A DNA stretch of 64,000 nucleotides from Trichinella spiralis (taxonomy: Eukaryota > Nematoda > Enoplea > Trichinellida > Trichinellidae). The position numbers were made by a program, and so were the translations under genes. The stretch spans positions 4,564,247-4,628,246 of the forward strand of contig CM012955.1 in the NCBI GenBank assembly GCA_000181795.3. Reading direction: 5' to 3'. This document shows, piece by piece, positions 42,601 through 55,100 of this stretch. The notes under the pieces are model-generated. The model searched no databases. It had not been told where the DNA came from and saw only the letters and a program-made list of their open reading frames with translations. Numbering within the stretch: the first letter of the stretch is position 1; every line of letters starts with the position of its first letter.

Positions 42601-44658
42601 CATTTGGTAATTTTAATATTTGAAGTTTTTCAAATAATTAAACAGTTTTTACCATTATCAAAATAAAAAGCGGAACATGTTGTCGTCTATCGAAATATAC
42701 ATGCAAAAGTGGTAAAAGAAAAAGAATTTGAAATGTTGAAATCGTATATTTTAACTGCACAAAACTGAACTTCAGCTAAACCGTATGTTCTACGTGCATG
42801 CGTATGTTTTCTTAATGCACACAAATTGAAAAGATTTTCTACTTTTATCAATTGAATGAATTGTCATGAGCTACCTGTGGGATCAGCTATGACTATTATT
42901 TAAAATTTGCCTAAAGCACAAGTTTGCTCTGAATACTCTGAATACCACTTTGAATCTACTCGTTTCATTCAATTTATTGCTTTGCTTTTCAAAATTAAAA
43001 AAAACTTTTCACTTCACTTGTTGCAAGTTGCAACATCGCTAATGGAAACTGCACTATATCTAGATGTTTTTTCCTCTACGTCAATTTAGTTAATGCGGGG
43101 GTTCACAACAGTTTTAAAGCTTCAAACCGACGTGGAGGAGGTTAATTATCTTCAATCGATGATATTCCTTCCCCCAGTCGAATGCTTTCTTCTTTTCACT
43201 CATTCACTTTCTTCCATTATCGACATTAAATATATTTTTTGAAAAATTATTTTATTACAACAAATCAATTTGATATTTTGCTTTGCTGACTTTGTTGTTC
43301 TCTCTTCGAAGAATTTATTTCTATTCATTCTCATGAAAATCGATTCTCATTTTTGAAAACCTGAAAAACGTCGTATCCTTTCGTGTTCATTCATATATTC
43401 TGCTCTTGAAAACAGCATCCCATTAATTAATTGATCGATTAATTAATTATCATTCATTCCTGCTTTTCGATAGCACCTTTTTGTTGAAAATATTTTCAAT
43501 TACTTGTAATTTTTGAAACTTCAAAAGACCACAAAACTTTGTTTGCTCTTGAAATATATGTCCAAATATTATACACAATTGACGAATATAAATTATATGA
43601 ATATTTGCAATGAGGATTTTGTTGTCGAATAACAACTAACAATTATAGCACACTTGACTGATAAATAATAGACAAATCAAAATTTCCCATAAAAATTTTT
43701 CGGAAGCAATAAATGACAAGCAGAATATCACGGAATGACAATTTTTATTCATCTTGGAAAGCAAGCTGACTGATAAGAAGTGATAAGAAATAATAAATGA
43801 AAGTTTGTAAAAATAGATGAACAAATAAATTACACATTGTCACAGTAAAATACAAAATTTTTATCTACCCGTTCCACTAGCGTACTAGTGTACACATATT
43901 AGATTTTGATTAATCTCTTAATCACACAGATTATGCAAAAACTCATTTGCAAATTTTATTAAACCAATCTCAAAGTACGTAAATACAAATGAAGAAAATA
44001 TGGACAAATTTCTGACGTAAATTATCTCATGCAAAACTATCATAACATGTACGTAATTAGCACAAGCAGAGAGCGGATAAATTTTGCCGTAGTCCACTTG
44101 GTGATCGTTATTTATGAAACAAATGTTCATTAGGTTGTGATTGATTTTAAAAAATTATAATAACTGTTGTGTTTTTTTCAGGCACGTATGTCGTTGCAAG
44201 TGCAGTCGACATTACGCCCAACATCCAGTGATCGAAATAGCGAGTCTTCAGCTTATGAGAATTTGGATGGTAAAAACAGCGAGCCAGGTCACATCACAAT
44301 TGGCTACAGAGGAAGCTTTGCATTTGGCCGTAATGGCCAGGCGGAGGTGAATTTCAGAAAGCTGAACAGAATTTTGGTATGCGGCCGGGCAAGTCTGTGT
44401 CGTGAAGTTTTCCGAGAAACTTTAAATGAAAGTCGTGATCCGGACAGGGGAGGTGGAAATCGTTACACATCACGCATGTTTTTGAAACATTCCAGCTTAG
44501 AACAAGCTTTCGACATGCTAGCAGAAAAAGGATTTCGTTTAATTACAAGCTGCGCATCGACCGCATCGTACGGCTACACAGACCCGATACGATCTGGAAG
44601 TGAAAATGAAGAAAACAAATGGAACCACTACAATGAATTCATATTCTACCGTGATTGA
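39636..44658 (+). CDS. KCTD8/12/16-type BTB protein (GABA-B receptor auxiliary subunit family), copy 1
   Basis: Two exons (39636-39998, 44182-44658), separated by a 4.2 kb intron, encode 279 residues. The BTB/T1 tetramerisation domain covers about residues 10-120 (IIELNVGGKKYQTTLNTL, DGSYFIDRDGNLFRYVLEF, RNGKLLLPENF). The C-terminal H1 domain (HITIGYRGSFAFGRNG, RKLNRILVCG, TLNESRDPDRGG, RYTSRMFLKHSSLEQAFD, KGFRLITSCAS) is specific to the KCTD8/12/16 branch. In vertebrates these proteins oligomerise and bind GABA-B receptors and G-beta-gamma to shape signalling kinetics. That role here is inferred. ATG 39636 sits just before the BTB domain. An in-frame ATG at 39522 would add 38 residues and cannot be ruled out. 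AATAAA at 44725-44730 is a likely poly(A) signal. A diverged copy lies 2 kb downstream. Confidence 0.92.
41677..41699 (+). repeat. GAT trinucleotide repeat
   Basis: A run of TGA/GAT units with one interruption, inside the large intron of KCTD copy 1. Confidence 0.75.
43420..43451 (+). repeat. Palindromic TTAATTAA cluster
   Basis: Two TTAATTAA palindromes flank TGATCGA. The arrangement gives several TAATTA homeodomain-type cores within 32 bases, in the intron of KCTD copy 1. A binding function is only inferred. Confidence 0.6.
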
Positions 44659-46755
44659 CATATAAAGTATTATCATTTGAAGAAAATTTATTCACTTCGT
44701 TCACTTTTTTCACAATTAGCTGTGAATAAAAGTTATTAATTTTTTTACATTTGATTTATTTTAAATTTCATGGAATGAAATGAAAAAAGTTCACAGATCA
44801 TTTTTTAAACTCGAAAATTTGTCGCAATCCTACTGCTACTTCTGAGGCGAAACTTTTTCATCACAACTGTGTTCTGAAGCAAGTGTATATTATATCGATG
44901 TCAAAATATTTAAACTCTACAAATAATGAAAGTAAAATAAATGTACATAATATGCAAATCGTGATACTGTTCATTACTAACTTTTATAATTCCTCAAAGT
45001 ATAATGAAAGTTAGTTAATTTCATTCTTGTAAAAAAATAAAATTATTTCCTAGATACTTTTATCGGTTGAAATTGGTGTATAGTAGTTCATCAAACAGTA
45101 AATCGTTAAAAACAGTGAATTTCACAACCTCGAATTTCAAACAGCACCGTACTATATCATTATAATCAAATATTCTCTACGCTGATGAGAACATCACGAC
45201 CAGAGTGACAAAGCTTTTATTTATCACTATTATTATTATGTTTTGTAAATTATAAGTAGCTAATAAATATTTACGATAACAGTTTACCACATCTAGATTT
45301 TACGATAACATGACATGCAAAACATGCTAAATGTGCCGTTTTGATTGCTTGAATTTAAAAAATTACAACTATTTTCTCTTATATATTGCAATACAGACTG
45401 TTTTGGTGAAGCTATTCAAAGTTCTCTATTCTTAACGCTCATTATCATTACTGCTCAACGGAAAATATTTTCATACGGAAATACGCAAAGCTGAAATATG
45501 CTTTGAAGTTTTTAAAATGAAAACTAGCATCGTTACTCAAACAGTAGAATGGACAACCTTGCAGTCCATTGTTATTGCGATAGCGTTGCTGCAAACTTAA
45601 AAAATGTTCTGTAGGGTTAACAAATTTTGAATATGCAAGCAATATTATTGAATTTGAATCTGGTTTCGCTTATTTTGCTGAATAGAATCCACATCCTTCA
45701 ACACATTAAAGTTTGAAGAAGCGCATTACTTAAATAACAGATGCAATTTTTATTAAATAATTATTATAACATTTCATTTTCATAAAATAATATATTTATA
45801 TACATAAACACAGATGGCTTATGAAGTTTTGGAATTTAAACCAAATTCTGCTGAATAATTCAGTGGTACATGAAATAAAATGAAACGAATTATTATGCAA
45901 ATAAGTGATGCAAAGCAAATTTACAAAGCCACTTCATAATTATATTTGAACTGAACATTGATGTAAGTGTTAATCAAGTCATGCAAAGCCATTCAACTTA
46001 GCTTAATAAATGTTTATCCACTTGGCGTGTGGATTCTTCGCTGGGTTAAACTGCTGTTTTTGGGTTAATCAAATTATTGCTTTTGCCTTTACAACATCAA
46101 GTAGCTTTTGAACTTAATGAGCAGACTGGCAGATTTTGTGGCCATAATAAATCAATAATTGTTATCATATGAGAGAAACACAGCACGCTGACATGCCTGC
46201 ATGCTGCATTAGACATCTCAATAAATATTTCATCCTATCTGCTTTATTGTTTGCTAAATTCATGAATTGTATATAAAGGAAAGTTAGCTTGAACGTATAT
46301 CTGTCAAAAAGTTGAACAGCAGCCCATTTGACAGCTGCAGTCCTACACTATGCACGAAGATATTTCATAGATGCTTTGAGGATGAATATGGTGGAAAAAC
46401 ATATCATTCGCTTTCAAAAATAACGCGGTGACGTAGCCAGTTATATAATCTTGTTATTTTTGCCCATGCCCATGAGTTTCATCTCAGTCTAATGGGAAAT
46501 AGGTGTCAGCGTTAAATATTCTTGATCATCGATCATTTTTCTTACCCAATTTCTACACACTGCTTTCCATTTATACTTTAAAAGTTTACTTGGAAATGCT
46601 AGTGTATTGATCATTTTGGATTGTCGTGTGCTGTTCTGTTTGACACTGGATAGTTGACAATCAAACTAGCTGTTTTTAAAAAATTTTTCGTTTTCTTTTT
46701 AAGCAGATCCGTTGATGACTTTTAATATTCGTCATTTTGAAACGACCAACTCAAA
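44659..46755. other. Spacer between tandem KCTD genes
   Basis: This contains the copy 1 3' UTR and the copy 2 leader. A pyrimidine-rich acceptor (TTCTTTTTAAGCAG, ending at 46706) lies 49 nt before the copy 2 ATG and could receive a noncoding exon or spliced leader. No other gene is seen. Confidence 0.5.
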
Positions 46756-48909
46756 ATGGAAGAAGGAAACAAAATTTCCGTGATAAAGCTAAACGTAGGA
46801 GGCCACTGCTATATGACAACATGGAAGACATTAAACAGCTATAGCAGCTTAGCCCAGAATATTGCCAACGGAACAGTTGGAGAAATATCCACGGACAAAT
46901 GTAAAAATGATGATCCTGAACTGGTATGCATGTTTTTTTTCTTATTTTGAAATTCATTTATGCTAATTTTAAAATATCAACATTTCAAAAAATATCACAC
47001 GTACAGAAGGTATTTTCAAATAGCGCAATTGTAAATTGAACTAGATAAATTTGAAATAAAGAAAAATTTTAAATTCAATAACAAATCATCTCATATTGAA
47101 TAAATAAAATAGTGTTCAAAACTGCTGACAAGGCAGTGGATGTTTACTATTCGGATTTTGTTTCCATCAGCAATAAAACAAACTATACAAGTTTTTGAAA
47201 ACGTAAAAATTTTGACACACAGCTGATGGCTAACAAGAGAAGTTTCACAAATATTTGAAGTATTTTAAAAATTTATAAAACAACCGAGTTCAGGAAGGTC
47301 AGAATATGAGCTATAAAAAGGGTCCAAATAACCAACTCCCCGTTGAAATCTGCGCAATAAATTAGACAAATGTAAAACATTGCTGATTTTGATTATCACT
47401 TTTATTTATACTGTTAGCTTCTATTTGCAAAAAATAAATTGTTAATTTATGACCAAAAATGTAAATATATTTTAAAAATATAATCAGTTTTTGAACCAAT
47501 CTTATTCAAGAAAGCTAATCATACATTTCTAAAATGTTTCAGCTCGTTTGAGCATATTAACATTGATATTTATGATTTTACATACTGTCATAATTTATAA
47601 TTCCATTTGTTCAAAAACAACACATTAAAAATATTAATGATGGTACAACACTTCATTATCTAGTGACAAACTTATTATAGTTAAGTTAATAATTATTATG
47701 TATATGTATACAGTAGTAAACCTATGATTAAAACACTACAAAATTGAGGCTACTATTACAAGTACCATAATATTTTCAAACGTAAATTGATAAATGAAAA
47801 ACAAATAATGAATGAAAATATTTATTTAATAACGTTCCATTACAATAAAGTTTGTTATCATATATAGATAAATAATGTGTTAGTATTAATGTCATTAACC
47901 ATTCGTTTCCCATCATGTTATGATTATGATTATTATTATTAGATGCAAATTTTAAGTCAATTTAAATTGTGCAGATGTACATCTTGATTTCCATTTCTTT
48001 CTTTTTTCAAGGAAAACAATGGAACAACTCCATATTTATCATGTTTTATCAATCGAAATGGAAAACTGTTTCGATATATTTTAAATTATATGCGCAATGA
48101 AGAACTGATTTTACCGGATAATTTTAAAGAATACAAAGCATTGTTTGAAGAAGCGCTATTTTTTAATTTAAAAGATCTCTCAGCGAAAATACAGCAGAAG
48201 CACTTGTGCACATTTCCTCACGTTTACAAAACACTAGAAAACGGTGGTAAGTTATTTTTACACTTTACAAAATCATCTTCTGCATAAAAGCTGTTTCCAG
48301 TAGAAAATATCTATATATTTTACTGGAGTAGAAAATATTTTAAGCCTATCTTATCTATTGTACAACTTTGCATAGTTAGAAGAATGCTTATATCAAAATG
48401 TTTTTCCTGTTCGAATGTAAAACGGACTAAACTGAATTATAAATACATATAATTATGATTCATGTAGAAAAAATTGAATATCTGCATTATGTATATACTT
48501 TTTTCCTTGTAATATTGTATCTTTTGCAGAAAGACGTTCCGGATATATAACGCTCAGCTATCGTGTAGCATTTACTTCAATGCCGCAAAGCTTTGTTGAA
48601 GGGGGTTTCAGAAAACTTAATCGCATAAGTGTCTGTGGAAAAGTATGCCTGTGCAGAGAAGTGTTCCAAGAGATGCTGAACGAAAGTCGAGATCCGAATT
48701 GTGAAAGCGAGGATAAATACACAACAAGAATGTTTCTAAACCACTGCAGTCTGGAGCATGCATTTGACCGCTTAGCTGAGAAAGGATTTCGGCTTGTCTG
48801 CTGCAATACAGCCATGCCAACTGTTGGCACTGACCATCATTCGAATTCTTTTGAAATTGAAGAAACACGTTGGAATCACCAAGTTGAACATGTTTTTGTG
48901 AGAGATTAG
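46756..48909 (+). CDS. KCTD8/12/16-type BTB protein, diverged tandem copy 2
   Basis: Three exons (46756-46923, 48012-48246, 48530-48909) encode 260 residues. The BTB/T1 half (ISVIKLNVGGHCYMTTWKTL, SCFINRNGKLFRYILNYMRN, ELILPDNFKEYKALFEEA) and the H1 half (GYITLSYRVAF, RKLNRISVCGKVCLCREVF, MLNESRDPNCES, YTTRMFLNHCSLEHAFDRL, ETRWNHQVEHVFVRD) align along their length with copy 1, but with many changes. The GYRGS start of H1 is altered to SYRVA. The linker between the domains differs and contains several lysines and histidines. Intron positions are not shared with copy 1. It arose by duplication of the neighbour or the reverse, long ago judging by divergence. All frames are open, so it looks functional. 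The protein may form hetero-oligomers with copy 1 (inference). Confidence 0.9.
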
Positions 48910-51630
48910 AAAAGCAATCATCAATCAAGCAAAGCAAAAGTTGCTTTGTTTCCAAAATATAGATACAACATTAAATGTTTAGTCGTGACCTTAATTCATA
49001 TATTGCTGAGGCGATCAAAAATGGCTTTTCAATGAATTTCTCATGACTTGTCACTATTTCACAACAGAGAAAAAACAACGTGACCCAAGAAATTTCACTT
49101 CATGCTATTTATGAATTGCTGATGATGTGTGCTCATTTATAAATAAACAGACAAACAAACACAATTAAAACCATAATGTAAAAATCAAAAGCTAAAAATA
49201 GATACTCAAAAGTTATTCTGACTGAAAATTATAATTTTGGGTGTTCTTTTTTTAATTATTATTTTACGCTTCAAAATACTTCAAGCACGTAAAACCGCTT
49301 TATAATGCAATTTAGTTGAAATATTAAAATTAAAGAAAAATCAAAAAACCGATCAAGAGAATGTTGTTTCTATCCAAAATACACCGTCATTCAAAGAAAA
49401 AAACCAACAGCCTCCACTTATTCTATACTGTTTTTTAATCAGCAGTTAATTTTAACCAATTCTACTTACAATTCTGCTTCAACTACCGACCAGTTGTTCA
49501 GTTCATCGGATAATTTCATTTTTTAATGATAATTAAGCAGGCTATAAGCATACTGTCTTCATATTAATAATTACAGAAAGATTTTTCAATTCTACAAATC
49601 ATTTATTCATCTTATACGATTTTTGAATGCTACATTGAATCGAATGTTTGAAATGTTGAAATTGGAGGTTGAAAATTGAATCAGAAAAGGTAATAGGACT
49701 AAATCTTTTGAAATCTTTAAACAAATTACACAATCGTTGGCAATTCTTTCAACAGCTTCAAGTTCTTTATCCAGTCGGCGTTTGAGCATTCTAGCTCACA
49801 GAAAGAAAACAAATAAATGTTTTGTTTTACAAGTAAGCAGTTTAAAAATCTCTAAGCATTACTCTCAGTTGCACAATCAATCTGCATTCAAATAACAGAT
49901 TCAACTCAATAAAATTGAGACTACTGTAGTCTAAAAATAAAAGAACACGATACAGTAATGCAGTGTAATATCTAGTGCATTTGTAGCTGAGCATATCTGT
50001 CTTATTTTAGCTCGAGGACTGAAACTTCCCACATCGTGATGATAATTCAAGCAAATGAACTGTTATATATTTCTCTCATTGTTCGTACAACAACTTTTAC
50101 TTCAGCCTCAACGTTCAAGCAGAAAGCATGAAAGCAGTAGAAAAGAAAAGAAAAGAAAAGAAAATATAACCATCACTAGCAAGCAGTTCAAGATATTCAA
50201 GATACTGTTGACTGATTTTGTCATGCATCTCATTTGAATTTCCAAAAAATTAACGACTATGGTAAAATTGAATTACAACGGCAATGTCATTTCAGTCACA
50301 AATGGATAAAATTCAATTACAACTTGCACTGGTTTTCGATTGAACAAAAAAGATTTTTGCATCCCTATTCTGTTTTAAAAATGATAATCATAATTTCAGC
50401 AGATCTAACCAATTTTGCCAGTTTTGCTAATTAATTAATTAATCGGTCTATAATTTAACATTTTAAACTTGCACGTTTTGCTCAAATAAACTTCATTCAA
50501 CAATTTCCAGACCAAATTTCATGCAATCAATCAGTTAATCATTATAATAATTTTGAAAAATCGCAACAGATATAATGCAAATTTCTATACACTGATAAAA
50601 TGCATTCATTTCGAAATATGAAACTCAACAATAAGAACACTATCGAGACATGCGTGTCTAATGATTCTAATGATGATTATTAAAATTATCTACCGTATCA
50701 AAGTCATTGCTAAATTTCATTTCCTCTTGCTCCACAAAATTAACTGCATAACATTTTTGAAGCTTATCGATATATATATATATAACTGCATTTTATTGTA
50801 TCATTTTAAATATTTACTTTTCCATAAATTTTCTTTTTTGCACAATTATCGACAATTTAAACTAAATTCTAAATAATAATAACAACATTTTAATAATAAT
50901 TTAAAGTTCAAACAATATAAATAATAGAAGCACCGTAGCAGTTTACAGAAAACATAAAAGTTCTAATTTAAAAAAGCTGATAATTGTTTTTTAATATTTC
51001 AAACAGAAAATTATACAATCCTCGCATCTGAGTATTGATTTTTCTAAAGAAAAAAAACCATTTTCCTTGTTTTAGGCTTAATTTCTCATCAGGCATTGTT
51101 TTTTATTTATTAAATATATAAATTACTTATGAGATATGAGACAATAGGTTAAATGAGAAAACTGCACCGTCCAAGTTGCACGCTTGATCTCGTTGATAAA
51201 ACGTGACTTATTTAATATATTCGTGTTTGTTTTTGGTAATTAGCAATGATGATAAGCAAATTTTCCAATCTCAAACAACGCTAAATGCTTGTTTCATTTC
51301 TGCTTTTGCTATTTCACAGCAACTAGCACCATCTGTGTGCACTTCTGTACGCGTGTATGCTAATTTTGCAAGTAAATAAAAATAATAATTCTGGAAACAC
51401 TAATCGAAAGATAAATCTGTTTGAAATTTGACTGTTCAATACATAATAAATATGAAAAACAATCATATTTGTGAATAAAGTAGTGAATTTCAAATACATT
51501 CTGTTTTATCTATTTTTAAAGAGAAACACTAATTTGTTTTAAAGTGTCGCTAAATCGGTGATGTGGTTATGCTTTCTGCTAGGGAAAGTGGGATATGAAT
51601 TTAACATATGCATGCGCTAAATGTTGACCT
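48910..51630. other. AT-rich spacer before ETS gene
   Basis: No coding sequence was supported on either strand. A GAAAA repeat lies at 50140-50164. Short open frames here are without motifs. Confidence 0.5.
50140..50164 (+). repeat. GAAAA pentamer repeat (5 copies)
   Basis: Five exact tandem GAAAA units, a simple repeat. Confidence 0.9.
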
Positions 51631-51935
51631 GTAATTAGTGTTAAACGCGTGTCTAGCAGACGTAGGTGAATTTTTAATGGACCCAAAATGGTCAGACCTA
51701 GGCAAGGCGCGTGCGAACGCCCTCTGTTGCACAACAGCACCAGCCAGAAGCTGCTATCATAAATCGATCGCTATCTTGGGGCCGGATCTGCGACAAAGAG
51801 CTCACGCTGGTAAAGACGACAATGCCAACCTAGTAGAATTGCGGACGCCAATCAGATCACGGAACTACGTCGAGTCCGGTTTAAGCGGTCCGCATGAATG
51901 GGAACAAAGCGGCTTTGCACCAAAGTCATTTTGAC
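51630..51935 (+). other. GC-rich island, possible 5' exon of ETS gene
   Basis: About 300 bases of near-balanced base composition sit in strongly AT-rich DNA just upstream of the ETS gene. From ATG 51677 (MDPKWSDLG) the frame is open past a possible donor CACGCTG|GTAAAG near 51809. Joining that donor to the acceptor at 52110 would be in phase with the ETS start exon ([12 protein letters not shown]). No homology is recognised, so this could equally be a 5' UTR exon, promoter or noncoding RNA. Confidence 0.35.
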
Positions 51936-52065
51936 ACATTACCTTATACAAAATCTGAAAGCAACGTTGGCCAGAAGTTCGTATCTAGTAGTAAGTAACA
52001 GCATTTGCTGAAAGAAATACACTTTATCTTACACTAACGAGATCATATATCTTATTGTGAACTTA

Positions 52066-52105
52066 ATATATATATGTGTATGTGTGTGTGTGTGTGTGTG
52101 TGTGT
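52066..52105 (+). repeat. TA/TG microsatellite abutting a splice acceptor
   Basis: Alternating TA then about twelve TG units run directly into TTTCAG, the acceptor of the first recognised ETS coding exon. The usual polypyrimidine tract is thus largely replaced by TG. Confidence 0.85.
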
Positions 52106-52130
52106 TTCAGGCTTAATTGCAGCAGAAGCC

Positions 52131-55100
52131 ATGGACACAGCGGTGAAAGGAGAGCCAGCACAATCATTTTCACTTGACAGTGCTTTTACAGAGTTTCGGT
52201 CTAACTTCTACGATCCCGGAGATTTAGGATCGTTAGCAACAAGACTAGGATGGAAAATGTCTTCACCGGATTTGGGCGTGACTGGAACATCAACCGTTTC
52301 ACATACACCGGCCATGTTAGTACAATCAGCAACTCCATCAGCTGGTTTCAATCATGTATCAAGACCCTGTTTTCCATGTCCAACATTACATCTGAGCACA
52401 CGACATAGCATGAACGTCGGGCATTCAGGTAAATGGATGAAAAAGAATTTTTATAATCGTTGCAGACGTTTTCATTTATAAACATACGTAAATTTGAAAG
52501 TTAAATGCCAAACTAAGACAACAAATAAGATTCAATAAGCACACTTACAATATTCACGCTTACACTTTCAGATTCATTTTTCACATACGCTATTTTAGTA
52601 AAGCTAACTCACAAAAAACTAAATATCACAATAGTTCTTTGAAACAAGATATTAAATATTCTTCCAACTGAAGCTGCATCTGAAGAAATAAAAATCACGT
52701 CATTGAAGAAGAACTCCTTACGTGCGTGTTAAATCATAAAACTTTCAAGTTTGCAAATATTAATAAAGCATACTGATAAGTTTTCAAAACGGGACTATTC
52801 AATTTGTAAAATATAAGTCAAATAACCTTTGATCAATGGAAATTACAGGCATTCTCTTTCATTGTTATACAGCAGCTAACGCTACATAGTTCATATTTAA
52901 CTAATTCACTCTAAAATATTTGCCATTCTCAAGATCATCCATCATTTGTAATGAATTTTTGATATGTTAATTAATTTATTTATATTTATAAATAATAGAA
53001 AGTTTGTTTCGGTTAATCATTTCGCTGCAAATGAAATGCAACACAAATTCTTCTCAATAAATTTACGCTCATCCAGATGCAGATATGCACACTTTTTGCT
53101 TTGAAATAAATTTACATGAATGCTTCGAAAAGTGCAATGCTATCATAACCCATTCCTGAAATTGCATAGATGAAGCTACTTTTGCTTAATAATATTCATC
53201 ATTCACATTTTTACAGGCATTACAAATGGCTTACTAATATCTGCTATTTATACAACATCCCAGTTCTTGTCAAATGCTTTTTTAATGATGAAAAATGATG
53301 CAACTTTGTTCAGAAAGGAATAGTTACAAATGACAGTATTCCAAGTATAAGATTTTTCATCTAAATACCCAAGACGTAAAAATAATATGGTTCATTGTAA
53401 TTATCAAAGAGAATAATATATTAATGAATACTTCAAATAACTACTTGAAAAGCTTCACATTTGCAGCAAAGAAAGGCGTAGGATAAATTTATCAAAAAAA
53501 ATTAGACGAATGACCATTAGAAATAGCATTATCTCACAGAGCAGTTTCTATTTTCATGTTTTCATATACCTGAAGTTACATGGGTTGATTTAGATATTTT
53601 TTCCTTCAAAGTGGATTTAACAAATTACTCGAGCTTACTTAAGATTATACAATTGTAAAAGCCAACTTGTTTCAACTTGCATACAAGAAGTAATTTTTTG
53701 GATTTACTGTTTTGAATTATAAAATTATGTTGTTTTTTAAATATCCTTCGTCCTAAAATCCTAAATATTTTCTTGTCAAAAATGAAGAACTACAAAAGTA
53801 GAGCCGCTTGCATAGCTACAGCGTAAATTACAGTCGTTTTGCTATTGTTTCTAGAATTCTGCTTTGAGTCGATGAAATTATCTAAATAGGCTTTCTGCTT
53901 CCACTGAGTGCCTATAATTTTCAAAGCGTCAATACACTAATTGATCCTAATATAGTGATCCCATTCTAATGAGCAGATCTGACAGACCAGAACTAAGAAT
54001 CGGAATTTACCAAAACACGCCAAAATACCCAGTGTATGTATGTATGTATGCTTGCAAAATTTCCATATGATGTTTTCTCAGATAGGAATTACTTTGGATT
54101 CAATTTAAACCAGCTTGCGTGTTTAATTTTACCTTTTGAAAATTGCTTTCTGACAATTGAATAAATTCAAAGAAAACAAAATTAGCAAAAGCAAAAAAAT
54201 TACTCTTTGTTATGGAATTTGCGTAAGCAAAATAAAAAAAAGTAAAGCAAAGAAGAATAAAATGATAAAGATTGCTTTGCCAAATCTGATCACGTCGATA
54301 GCACTGTGGTGGGCAAAGGGCCACTTCAATCAACTCTGTTTTGTTCAATTACGCAACTAGAGGGCCGCTAACGTCGTCAGAATAGCGAAAACAGCAATTT
54401 GCCCAATTTCAGAAAAAGAGCGTAACAAGCATGGTCCGGTGGCGGCAATCAACGCCCCTCTTTTGGGCTTCGTTAGCCGTGCTAACATAGTCCCATTCTT
54501 GATTCACTCATCTAATTAGCGGTCCAGTTTTGAATGTGTGAAGTGACTGAAATTTGTTCAGTGTCGGGGTTAAGGACTTTAAAGATACTCCAACAAAGGA
54601 AACTGAACTCAACCAAACATCAGTGAATCACAAGTGCAAGAAGGCCGTCGCCTACTTAATTGCCGACAAATTTTTGTCAAGGATAGAATATGATGCTTAT
54701 TGCTGAACATCTCTTCATCGTACGGAAAATATTAGCTTCTTTTTACAGTACAAAATTTGATGTTGTTGTTTTTCAGATGCAGCTACTTCATTAGGACTTT
54801 GTTTTAATGTCTGATTTCGAAGAGAAGAATTTCAAACTGATTAGTAAAAGCAATTATTAAATAAAGTATTTCATCATCAATTAATGTTAATAACAGATCG
54901 TAAGTTTCACCAGTTACAGCTGTCAGCTTTCTTGATCATTTTTCAATCTCATTAAAATGATGCACTATTAATGAAAACAATCATCTTCACAAGCTTCTAC
55001 AAGGAAGAAACATCACACCCTCATTACAATAAAAAGACTAAATATCCATGCTATAATTATCTAATGCAATAATTCAGCATCTTCTGAGCATATGATACCA

